From Deltaproteobacteria bacterium (lineage in GTDB: Bacteria; Desulfobacterota; Binatia; Binatales; Binataceae): DNA of 64,000 nucleotides. Position 1 is the stretch's first letter. Every line of letters begins with the position of its first letter. Where the stretch lies: contig JAJXYF010000035.1 in NCBI GenBank assembly GCA_021780755.1, positions 62,001-126,000 of the forward strand. The letters run 5' to 3'. Below the pieces are notes generated by a model. It did not search any database and was not told the origin of the DNA. It saw nothing but the letters and a program-made list of their open reading frames with translations. Below, one piece after another: positions 26,724 through 34,852 of the stretch. Position numbers and translations under genes: made by a program.

Positions 26724-26755
26724 AAAGGACCATGTGGCGATCCACATGGTCCTTT
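26724..26755 (+). terminator. Perfect 14 bp hairpin between rplT and pheS
   Basis: AAAGGACCATGTGG at 26724-26737 pairs with CCACATGGTCCTTT at 26742-26755 around a CGAT loop, followed by GTTTG. Just before it, GCGCCGC and GCGGCGC form a second smaller hairpin. The pair can terminate the ribosomal-protein transcript, or act as an attenuator for pheST. I saw no Phe-rich leader peptide that would support the E. coli mechanism. Confidence 0.7.
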
Positions 26756-26831
26756 GTTTGAGTGGGACATTTGTTTGACGGGGGACTGTGATTGACCGGG
26801 ACCTGGTTCCGGGGATGCCGCTGGAATTCCG

Positions 26832-27881
26832 ATGAGAGAACAACTCGAGGAGATCCGCTCGCGCGCGCTGGCCGAACTCGGCGCGGGGGCGACCGAAGCG
26901 CAAATCGAAAACGTGCGCGTGCGGGTGCTCGGGCGCACCGGCGAACTCACCGAAATAATGCGGCGCATGCGCGAGGTGCCCAACGAGGAACGCCCGGCGA
27001 TCGGACGGCTGATCAACGAACTCAAGAGCGAAGTCGAAAACCGGATCGCGGCGCTCAGCGAGGAACTCAAGCGCGCCGGGATGGAACGCTCGCTCGGCGA
27101 AGCGCGCCTCGACGTGACGCTGCCGGGGATGCATATCCCGCGCGGCTGGCTCCACCCGGTGACCCTCAGTCGCGAGCGGATGCTCGACATCTTCAGCGAG
27201 ATGGGCTTCGAGGTCGTCGAGACCCAGGACGTCGAGGACGACTTCCATAATTTCGGCGCACTGAATTTCCCCGCCGACCATCCCGCGCGCGAGATGCAAG
27301 ACACGTTTTTCCTGCCCGGCGGGTTGCTGCTGCGAACCCATACCTCGAACGGTCAGATTCGCGTGATGGAACGGCGCCGTCCGCCGCTCGCGATCGTCTG
27401 CCCCGGTAATTGCTATCGCCGCGACGAACTCAGCGTGCGCGCCTCGCCGATGTTCTCGCAAATCGAGGGCTTCATGGTGGACCGTGCCGGCGTGATCACG
27501 ATGGGCCATCTCAAGGGCGTCCTCACCGAATTTCTGCGCGCGTTTTTCGGCGCCGATACGGGAGTGCGATTTCGTTCGAGCTTCTTTCCGTTTACCGAAC
27601 CAAGCGCCGAGGTCGATATCAGTTGCCTGCTCTGCCACGGCGCCGGATGCCGCGTGTGCAAGCAGAGCGGATGGACCGAAATTCTCGGCTCGGGGATGAT
27701 TCATCCCAACGTGCTGCGCGCGGTCGGCTACGACCCGACGGAATTTTCGGGCTTCGCCTTCGGCATGGGCGTCGAGCGCACCTCGCTGCTCAAGCTCGGC
27801 GTCGATGACTTGCGGCTGTTCTTCGAAAACGACCTGCGCTTCCTGAGTCAGTTCCGAGCGGCAAGCGAGGCGGCGTCATGA
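26832..27881 (+). CDS. pheS: Phenylalanine-tRNA ligase alpha subunit
   Basis: A 349-residue alpha subunit. N-terminal coiled coil (about 1-95) followed by the class II catalytic core with MGFEVVETQDVEDDFHNFGA, RTHTSNGQIRVMERRR, YRRDELSVRASPMFSQIEGF and motif 3 SGFAFGMGVERTSLLKLG. A cysteine-rich stretch (SCLLCHGAGCRVCKQSGW) is seen in some bacterial PheS. The enzyme is an alpha2-beta2 tetramer with PheT. Its stop overlaps the pheT start by 4 bp, coupling the two subunits. Confidence 0.97.
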   Translation: MREQLEEIRSRALAELGAGATEAQIENVRVRVLGRTGELTEIMRRMREVPNEERPAIGRLINELKSEVENRIAALSEELKRAGMERSLGEARLDVTLPGMHIPRGWLHPVTLSRERMLDIFSEMGFEVVETQDVEDDFHNFGALNFPADHPAREMQDTFFLPGGLLLRTHTSNGQIRVMERRRPPLAIVCPGNCYRRDELSVRASPMFSQIEGFMVDRAGVITMGHLKGVLTEFLRAFFGADTGVRFRSSFFPFTEPSAEVDISCLLCHGAGCRVCKQSGWTEILGSGMIHPNVLRAVGYDPTEFSGFAFGMGVERTSLLKLGVDDLRLFFENDLRFLSQFRAASEAAS

Positions 27882-30334
27882 AGCTGCCGCTCAGTTGGCT
27901 CAAGGAATTCGTCACCATCGATGCCGACCTCGACGAGCTTGTCCGGCGCCTCACGATGGCGGGGCTGGAGGTCGAGGGCGTCGAGCATAGCGCCGCGACC
28001 TTCGACGGCGTGTTTATCGCGAAGGTGCTCCATGTCGAGCGCCATCCGAATGCCGACCGGCTGAATCTGTGCGAGGTTGACGCCGGCCCGGCGGGGCATT
28101 TCAAGGTCGTCTGCGGGGCGCCCAACGCGCGCGCCGGGATGACGGCGGCGCTCGCGAAAGTCGGTGCGCGACTCGCCGGCGGCGCCCATGGCCAGGGCAC
28201 CGGCAAGCTCGAAAACGCGGTGCCGCTGCAGGCCGCGGTGATTCGCGGCGTGCAGTCGGAGGGCATGCTCTGCTCCGAGCTTGAACTCGGCCTCTCCGGC
28301 GACCATCAGGGCATTCTCGAACTGCCCTCGGATGCACCCGCGGGCCACGATCTGGCGAACTACCTGCGGATGGCGGACACCGTGCTCGATATCGCCATCA
28401 CGCCGAATCGCGGCGATTGCCTGTCCATCCTCGGGCTCGCGCGCGAGATTGCGGCGCTGTTCGGGGTGCGGCTGAGACCGCCGCGAGTGCGCGCGCTCAA
28501 GGCGCCGTCGAATTCGTTAACCGCTGACGGCGCGAGTGTGCTAACAGTAGAGATTCGCGCCTCTGAGTTATGTCCGCGCTACGCGGCGCTGCCCATGGCG
28601 AAAGTAAAGATCGCGCCGTCGCCGGTCCTGATCCGCCGCCGCCTCGAACTCTGCGGGATGCGCGCGCTCAACAACGTCGTCGATGCGACCAACTACGTGA
28701 TGCTCGAACTGGGACAACCGCTGCACGCCTTCGACATGGACCGGATCGCCGGCGGCAAGCTCGTCGTGCGGCGTGCCGAGGGCGATCGCGAATTCGAGAC
28801 CCTCGACAACCTCAAGCGCGCGCTCGAGCCAGCCGACCTCATGATCGCCGACGGCGAAAAGCCGCTCGCTCTGGCGGGCGTGATGGGCGGGCTCAACTCG
28901 GAAGTCAGCGCGACCACCACGCGGATCGTGCTCGAGAGCGCGTACTTCGAGCCGATGACGATCGCGCGCACCGCGCGGCGCCTGGGACTGCGCAGCGAGG
29001 CCAGCTACCGCTTCGAGCGCGGTATCGATCGCGCCGGGCAGGCGGTCGCGTTGATGCGCGCGGCGGAAATAATTCGGCGCTCCGCCGGCGGTCGCGAGAG
29101 CGGGCCGATCCTCGACGTCGAGGCGCGCCCCGCGCCCTATCGCGAAATCGAACTCGACCTGCGCGCGATGACCTCGATCCTCGGCGTCGAAGTACCGGCC
29201 GCCGAAGTGCGCCGGCGGCTGAAAGCGATCGGCGCCACCGTCACGCCCGCCGGGCGCCACCGCTTCAAAGTGTTACCGCCGCCGTTTCGCCCCGACGTCA
29301 ACGAGACCGCCGACCTCGCCGAGGAAGTCGCGCGACTCGCCGGGCTGGCCGAAATACCCGCGACCGTGCCGACCCGCGGGGCGGTGGTGAATCCGCCGAA
29401 TCCGGCGCGCGCCCTCACGCGGCGTACCCGCGACGTGATGATCGGATGCGGGCTGGTCGAAGCCAAGACGATCGCGTTTATCGCACCGGCCGAAAACGCC
29501 CGCTACGGCGGACTCGACGACCGCGAACCGGTGCGCGTGACCAATCCGCTCTCCGCTGAACTCTCCGAAATGCGCCGCAGCCTGCTGCCCGGATTGATCG
29601 CGGCGCTGCGCTTCAACCTCAATCGCGAGGCGACCGCCTTTCACGCCTTCGAGATCGGCAAGGTCTTCGGGACGCGCGACGGCGTGCCCGGAGAGGCCGA
29701 GCGAATCGCCGCGGTCAGCTACGGCGACTATGCGATGGGCGCGGTCGGACAGCCCGCGATCAAGGCCGGCTTCTGGACCATCAAGGGAATCGTCGAGGCG
29801 TATTTTCACGCGTTCGGGATTCCGCGGCAGGCGCGGTTTGAGCCGGCCGGGGCCGCCGCGCCGTACCTGCATCCGGGACGATCCGCGACCGTAAAGCTCA
29901 ACGGGGAAAGCATTGGGGTAGTTGGCGAATTGCATCCGGCGGAAGCGCTACGATTAGAGTTGAACGACCCAGCTGTGCTTTTTGAACTTGACTCACAACA
30001 CCTGCTCGCCTATGTATCTTTGGCACGCCAAGCGATAAAGCCACCGCCAAGGTTCCCCGCTATCAGGCGCGACCTTGCCCTGGTGGTTGACCGCGATTTT
30101 CCGGCGGATCGGGTTCGTAGCGAGATTTCCGCGATCGCCTCGCCGCTGCTCGAAAGCGTCGAGTTGTTCGACGTTTACGAGGGCGTTCCGATCGCGCAGG
30201 GAAAGAAGAGCGTCGCGCTGGCGTGTCGCTATCGGGCGAACGATCGCACGCTGACGGATGAAGAGGTCAATCGCGCGCACACCGCGCTGATCGATCAGGC
30301 AAAGGCCCTCCTGGGGGCTGAACTACGGCAATAG
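27878..30334 (+). CDS. pheT: Phenylalanine-tRNA ligase beta subunit
   Basis: An 818-residue beta subunit of normal length. Order: N-terminal tRNA-binding domain (about 40-150), B3/B4 editing domain (about 200-400), B5 (about 405-475), core, and C-terminal anticodon-binding B8 domain (about 720-818; RFPAIRRDLALVVDRDFPAD). Start ATG overlaps pheS by ATGA. Together with PheS it charges tRNA-Phe and edits Tyr-tRNA-Phe. Confidence 0.96.
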   Translation: MKLPLSWLKEFVTIDADLDELVRRLTMAGLEVEGVEHSAATFDGVFIAKVLHVERHPNADRLNLCEVDAGPAGHFKVVCGAPNARAGMTAALAKVGARLAGGAHGQGTGKLENAVPLQAAVIRGVQSEGMLCSELELGLSGDHQGILELPSDAPAGHDLANYLRMADTVLDIAITPNRGDCLSILGLAREIAALFGVRLRPPRVRALKAPSNSLTADGASVLTVEIRASELCPRYAALPMAKVKIAPSPVLIRRRLELCGMRALNNVVDATNYVMLELGQPLHAFDMDRIAGGKLVVRRAEGDREFETLDNLKRALEPADLMIADGEKPLALAGVMGGLNSEVSATTTRIVLESAYFEPMTIARTARRLGLRSEASYRFERGIDRAGQAVALMRAAEIIRRSAGGRESGPILDVEARPAPYREIELDLRAMTSILGVEVPAAEVRRRLKAIGATVTPAGRHRFKVLPPPFRPDVNETADLAEEVARLAGLAEIPATVPTRGAVVNPPNPARALTRRTRDVMIGCGLVEAKTIAFIAPAENARYGGLDDREPVRVTNPLSAELSEMRRSLLPGLIAALRFNLNREATAFHAFEIGKVFGTRDGVPGEAERIAAVSYGDYAMGAVGQPAIKAGFWTIKGIVEAYFHAFGIPRQARFEPAGAAAPYLHPGRSATVKLNGESIGVVGELHPAEALRLELNDPAVLFELDSQHLLAYVSLARQAIKPPPRFPAIRRDLALVVDRDFPADRVRSEISAIASPLLESVELFDVYEGVPIAQGKKSVALACRYRANDRTLTDEEVNRAHTALIDQAKALLGAELRQ

Positions 30335-30384
30335 CCGGCACTCGGTAAGGTAACGGTTCGGGGGGAAACGGTACGCCGCAGGGC

Positions 30385-30678
30385 ATGACCAAAGCCGATC
30401 TCGTGGAGTTGATCTACGAGCGGGTGGGCTCTTCCAAAAAAGAGGCCGGGGATGTGGTCGAGGCGATTTTTGATATAATCAAGGAGAGCCTGCGCCGGGG
30501 TGAGAAGGTTAAGATTTCGGGTTTCGGGAGCTTCGCGGTGAATCACAAGCGGGCTCGCCGCGGCCGAAATCCTCAAACCGGTGTGTCGATCACGATCGAC
30601 TCCCGCAGCGTCCTGTCCTTCAAGCCGAGCCAGGTGCTGAAAGTGCGGGTGGGCAACGGTGAGAAATCATCGGTATGA
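30385..30678 (+). CDS. ihfA: Integration host factor alpha-like DNA-binding protein
   Basis: A 97-residue HU/IHF-fold protein: MTKADLVELIYERVGSSKKE, VKISGFGSFAVNHKRARRGR and NPQTGVSITIDSRSVLSFKP. The NPQTG beta-arm motif is the DNA-bending element. The position after pheT supports IhfA rather than HU. It overlaps the merR-family gene by ATGA. Confidence 0.9.
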   Translation: MTKADLVELIYERVGSSKKEAGDVVEAIFDIIKESLRRGEKVKISGFGSFAVNHKRARRGRNPQTGVSITIDSRSVLSFKPSQVLKVRVGNGEKSSV

Positions 30679-31166
30679 CCCGAGCCCGCAACACATCGGA
30701 ATCCCGGCGGCAGCGACCGCGTCCGGCCGCCAATGCGACCGCCTCCAACGGCACCGAACGTCAAATCAAGATCGGCGAGGCGGCGCGGTTGATTGGCGTT
30801 GAAGCCTACGTGCTGCGCTTCTGGGAGACTCAGTTTCCCTTCCTGCGCCCACGCCATTCACGATCCAAACATCGCTACTACGACCAGAAGAGTCTCGACA
30901 CGCTCCATCTGATTCGCCGCCTGCTGCATCGCGAGGGCTACACCATCGCGGGTGCGAAAAAGCATATCCGCGCGGCCGGTCTCGATCGCCTGCGCGACGA
31001 TAACGCCGCCGCTCAAACGGCACCGGCCGCGGATTCTCCGCCGCATGACAACGGCGTCGAGACCCGGGCGGCACCGGCGCGCGCCGAGCTTTCACGCTCG
31101 ACGCAAAACAAGCTCGCCGCGATTCGCGAAGAGCTCAAGTCCCTGCACAAACTACTCGCCCGCTGA
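30675..31166 (+). CDS. MerR family transcriptional regulator
   Basis: A 163-residue regulator. The winged HTH is KIGEAARLIGVEAYVLRFWE, then TQFPFLRPRHSRSKHRYYDQ and YTIAGAKKHIRAAGLDRLRD. A flexible Pro/Ala-rich linker precedes a C-terminal helix SRSTQNKLAAIREELKSLHK. No effector-binding domain is seen, as in the short MerR regulators beside ihfA in delta-proteobacterial relatives. Coupled with ihfA by ATGA overlap; function in that context is unknown. Confidence 0.88.
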   Translation: MTRARNTSESRRQRPRPAANATASNGTERQIKIGEAARLIGVEAYVLRFWETQFPFLRPRHSRSKHRYYDQKSLDTLHLIRRLLHREGYTIAGAKKHIRAAGLDRLRDDNAAAQTAPAADSPPHDNGVETRAAPARAELSRSTQNKLAAIREELKSLHKLLAR

Positions 31167-31182
31167 CCACACCGCGCGTCAG

Positions 31183-31336
31183 CGCTGATACCTGTGCTAC
31201 GCGCCTCTGGCCAACGCTGCGTACGCGGCCGCCGAAGGTCTCAAGCACGCGATCCGTATGACTTATTTTCGTCTACCCATTGTGGGAAGTCCGAAACCTT
31301 TCAAAGGTTTCAGTGCTCTTGAAACCCATGGTTCCG
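31183..31336 (+). repeat. Dispersed repeat, copy 1, with GAAACC palindrome
   Basis: Begins near GCTGATACC and ends around GAAACCCATGGTTCC. It holds the palindrome GAAACCTTTCAAAGGTTTC at 31293-31311. It shares with copies at 38223 and 40895 the core GTCTCAAG-ACGCGATCCG and the block TGTGGGAAG before the palindrome. It lies in the 170 bp between the convergent merR-family and yihY genes and may also act as a bidirectional terminator. Confidence 0.8.
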
Positions 31337-32650
31337 CTACTGTTCCTGCGCCACGCGCATCGTGCTCGTCGCCGGTACCGCGATCCGTCCGCTCACCAGG
31401 TCCATCACGGTCAGGCCCCCGAGCATCTCGCGCTCGGCGTCGGTCACGCTGTCGAGAATGGCCACGATGCGCTGGTCGCCACGCGGCTTGGCGGCCGCCC
31501 GATCGAGGCATGCGAGCACTTCCGCAACGGTGATTGCACTGGAGTCGCGCGCGAGAAATATTCCGTAACCGTGATTCAAAATCGACGGCGTGTCCGCCGC
31601 TTCGATCACGATGCCGCCGCGCTTGAGATTTTCGACGATCGGCCGCAGCGCGGTTTCCGAAACGCCCAGTTCACCGGCGAGGCCATGGACCGTGCAGGGC
31701 CGCGCGCCCGGCCGCGCGAGCATCCGCTCGCCTGCGCGAAAGACCGTCAGCAGCGCCGCGATGCGCACGAAACTCGGCGTGCGATGATCGATATCGAAGG
31801 TCGTCTCGATGCCCTGAATCGCCGCCGTCAACTCGGCGCCGAAGAGCACGATGATCCATGCGATGTAGATCCACGTGAGCAGGATCGGCACCGAAGCCAT
31901 CGCACCGTAGATCGCATGGTAGCGCACCGCCCCAATCTGAAAATGGACGTATCCCCATTGGCCGGCCTGCAGCAGGATCGAGGCGATCAGCCCGCCAAGC
32001 GCCGCCGCGCCCAGCCGCACGCGGATATTGGGGAAAAAAACGTAGAGGAATGAGAAGCCCAGCCAGATCATCAGGGTCGATACGGCCCATCCGACGCCCG
32101 GCAGATGCGGCATCGCGCCGAGCAGATTCGAGCGCATCGCCACCGCCGCCACGATCAGCAGCGGCACCGTAAAGATCACGCTGAGATAATCGGAAAATTT
32201 CCGCAGCCACGTCCGCCCGCGCGCCACGTTGAAGATCGAATTGAAGGCCTGCTCGATGGTGCCCAGGGTCAGGATGACCGTCACCAGCAGCACCGCGCCA
32301 CCGACCTCGCCCAACGCTTTCGCGCTCGTATTGGTAACGAAGCCCATCAGGGTGTCGGTGATTTCGGGTGAATTAACCGCCAGGTAACGCTCGATCAACG
32401 GGCGGATGCGGTCGGCGCCGCCAAGTCCCGCCAACGCCGAAAACGCCAGCGCGAGAATCGGCACCAGCGCGAGGCTCGACGTGTAGGTCAGCGCCGACGC
32501 CCATAGCATGTCGTTGTTGCGGCTGAAGCCGAGAATCGCCATCCGCAGCGTGCGCAACGGCTCGTAGTCGATCAGCCGGTCAACTTCGGCCTGCGCATTC
32601 TCGAACTTCAGGCGGGCGATCAGGCGCTCGCGAATCTGCGCCACGCGCAT
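31337..32650 (-). CDS. YihY/BrkB family membrane protein with C-terminal winged helix
   Basis: A 437-residue protein. The membrane part (about 35-290) has the YihY pattern: NDMLWASALTYTSSLALVPI, FNSIFNVARGRTWLRKFSDY and YHAIYGAMASVPILLTWIYI. The C-terminal about 130 residues are cytoplasmic, with a region like a winged helix (VHGLAGELGVSETALRPIVE followed by NLKRGGIVIEA). The family (formerly annotated as ribonuclease BN) has no confirmed activity. The extended C-terminal domain is common in delta-proteobacterial relatives. Confidence 0.9.
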   Translation of the reverse strand: MRVAQIRERLIARLKFENAQAEVDRLIDYEPLRTLRMAILGFSRNNDMLWASALTYTSSLALVPILALAFSALAGLGGADRIRPLIERYLAVNSPEITDTLMGFVTNTSAKALGEVGGAVLLVTVILTLGTIEQAFNSIFNVARGRTWLRKFSDYLSVIFTVPLLIVAAVAMRSNLLGAMPHLPGVGWAVSTLMIWLGFSFLYVFFPNIRVRLGAAALGGLIASILLQAGQWGYVHFQIGAVRYHAIYGAMASVPILLTWIYIAWIIVLFGAELTAAIQGIETTFDIDHRTPSFVRIAALLTVFRAGERMLARPGARPCTVHGLAGELGVSETALRPIVENLKRGGIVIEAADTPSILNHGYGIFLARDSSAITVAEVLACLDRAAAKPRGDQRIVAILDSVTDAEREMLGGLTVMDLVSGRIAVPATSTMRVAQEQ

Positions 32651-32773
32651 CAGGTGCTCCTTGGCGGACGCTGCCGCTCAAATCTCGCCCGCCCGCGCGG
32701 CGCGGTCAAGCGGCATAAGAGCACCTGCCGCTATCCTGAGCGGCGGCTGCCGAACGGCAAGGGACGTTGCGCG

Positions 32774-34612
32774 TTAGCGATGGGGGTGCGCCGGATGCGC
32801 GTGATTGCCCGCGATCGGCAGATGATTCATCGAATCGCGATCGGCGCTCTGCGCGGCGGCATCGGCGGACGGCGCGTTGGCGGAAGCGATCATGGAGTGC
32901 TGGCGGGCCAGCGCCTGCACGACCGCACCGCTCAGGGAAAACAGCGCCGAAAGGCCGCGCATCATGATGCTGCCGGGCGGCCCCTCGGGGCCATCCACGC
33001 GATCGCGCTTCGCCGCCGCCAGCATGTTCGCGCGCATACCCGTGCCGAAACGGCCGGGATGTTTGCGCGCGAGGATCGCGGCCGCACGCCCCTCGCGGAT
33101 GCGCCCGCGATAAAATGCGCCGACCCCGGTATGCGATTCGCTCCAGACGAAGCCCGCCGGAGACCATCCAAGAGTCATCTTCGCCGCGGCCATCCGCGCC
33201 GCGAGGTCCGCATCGGCGCCGCTGTCGAGGAAGCGCGCATCGAAGCCGCCGACCGCGACTATCGATGCCTTGCGAACGACCATGTTGCGATCGTTGAGCG
33301 GCGGTGCCAGACCAGCGGGCGCGTCAGTGGTAAGCGGGCCGGTCAGCGCCGCGATCGCGCGCATCGCTATTCCGTCGCCCGCGGCCGACGAATAGATCGG
33401 CCCGGCGCAGGCGTCGAGGCGCCCGTCGGTAATCACGCGCAGCGACAAGGCGAGCCAATCCTGCTCGACCACACAATCGGCACGCGTGAAAGCGATCAGA
33501 TGGCCGCGAGCCGCGCGCATCCCGGCGTCCAGGGCCGCGCCAATACCGGCACGACGCTCGCGGATGACGCGAAGGCGATCCACGCCCTCGACGTTTGCGG
33601 CAAGATCGGCGGTGCGATCGCCAGAGCCAGCGTCCACCACGATCACTTCGTAGTTCGGATAATGAAGACGCGCGATCGCGGCAAGGCACGCTGAAATCGT
33701 GCGTTCGTCGTCGCGCGCGGTGACCACCACCGAGACCATCGGAGTGGCGTTCGGCAGCGGCATCGACGATCCGTGTAGGTCGGCAAACGGCAGGAGCTCC
33801 CCAGCGCTCAGCGTCCGCGCGTTCTGCCATCCGGGCGATGCCGCTGGCCGCATCGCCGGGGCCACTACGCCCGCGGCGCCGAGTCCGTAGGCGTGAGCCA
33901 CCATCTCCACTTGCCCGGGGAACTCCTCGCCGAACTCAATCACAAGCGGACGAGCGGCGGCGATCCGGTGCATCGCGAAAATCGCGTCGCCGAGGCCGGC
34001 GGGTTCGATTCGCGCGAGGTTCACGTAGGTAAAGTCTTCGCGCAGAGTTCGCGCAAGTATTTGTGAAAGTTGGCGACCGCCGGTACCGATCGTCGGCATC
34101 CTCAGGCGGCGCTCGAAGGCAAGCAGCTCATTGCCATGGTGGCTTTCGTGGATCGTCCGTGCGAGCGCGGTGATTCCGCGGCGCAGCGCTTCGAGCACCG
34201 GCGGCGCGAGCGCGACGCCGTCGTCATGCGTACAATCGAGCACGAAGCCGATCAGGCCCGGATAGCCGCGCAAAACGCTCACGGTCTGCGCGACGCGCGC
34301 GATCGCGAGACCAACCGCCGCGGGAGAGATCAGATCCTCGGGCGCAATCGTTAGCTCGACGATCGCCGTGAGTCCCGCCTGCCCCGCCACGCCGAGCACG
34401 CTCTCGGCCTGCGCCGCGGTCAAAATGAGCGTGTTGAGCTTAGCCTCGGCAAGCTCGTCGAGCCGTCTGCGCAGCGCGAGCTTCTCGCTGAGATCGAGCG
34501 CCCCATCGACACCCCGCAAGCGCGTCGCCTTGAGCAGGAATTTACCGCCGTCACGGCTGAGAAACTTGCCGTGGACGCGAACCGATGGCGGTGCGGTTAA
34601 AATCAAACTCAC
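32774..34612 (-). CDS. Family 2 glycosyltransferase with degenerate N-terminal hydrolase-like domain
   Basis: A 612-residue protein with GTG start at 34612. The N-terminal about 285 residues look like a TIM-barrel glycoside hydrolase (starts VRVHGKFLSRDGGKFLLKAT, then LNTLILTAAQ), but no clear catalytic Glu pair is seen. The C-terminal part (about 290-510) is a GT-A family 2 domain: MVSVVVTARDDERTISACLA, YEVIVVDAGSGDRTADLAAN and an ED-like ADADLAARM. The tail after 520 is helical. It may build or modify a cell-surface polysaccharide. No cluster of sugar genes surrounds it. Confidence 0.75.
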   Translation of the reverse strand: MSLILTAPPSVRVHGKFLSRDGGKFLLKATRLRGVDGALDLSEKLALRRRLDELAEAKLNTLILTAAQAESVLGVAGQAGLTAIVELTIAPEDLISPAAVGLAIARVAQTVSVLRGYPGLIGFVLDCTHDDGVALAPPVLEALRRGITALARTIHESHHGNELLAFERRLRMPTIGTGGRQLSQILARTLREDFTYVNLARIEPAGLGDAIFAMHRIAAARPLVIEFGEEFPGQVEMVAHAYGLGAAGVVAPAMRPAASPGWQNARTLSAGELLPFADLHGSSMPLPNATPMVSVVVTARDDERTISACLAAIARLHYPNYEVIVVDAGSGDRTADLAANVEGVDRLRVIRERRAGIGAALDAGMRAARGHLIAFTRADCVVEQDWLALSLRVITDGRLDACAGPIYSSAAGDGIAMRAIAALTGPLTTDAPAGLAPPLNDRNMVVRKASIVAVGGFDARFLDSGADADLAARMAAAKMTLGWSPAGFVWSESHTGVGAFYRGRIREGRAAAILARKHPGRFGTGMRANMLAAAKRDRVDGPEGPPGSIMMRGLSALFSLSGAVVQALARQHSMIASANAPSADAAAQSADRDSMNHLPIAGNHAHPAHPHR

Positions 34613-34799
34613 GTAACGGATCTAGTGCCAATCCCGTGCCATCCAGAACCATCAATATTTTCAATGACTTACGAGCTGCCGAGAGGGCGACCGTTCAACC
34701 AAATGGGGTTGTTTGCCCACGATATGCGGTCGCGCAGGGACAATCTCGTTCCCCTGTCGCCTTTGCAAAATGCAAAAATAATTTCAGCCGAGGTTTGGC

Positions 34800-34852
34800 T
34801 AAAGTGTCCTTATGTTATAAGTCGATCGTTACGAGGTTGGACCCCTAGCCTA
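34800..34852 (+). promoter_or_regulatory. AT-rich upstream region of the sensor kinase
   Basis: The 240 bases before 34853 are AT-richer than the flanks and contain TTATGTTATAAG around 34810-34821, a possible -10 element. This argues that the kinase starts at 34853 and not further upstream. The exact promoter is not certain. Confidence 0.3.
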
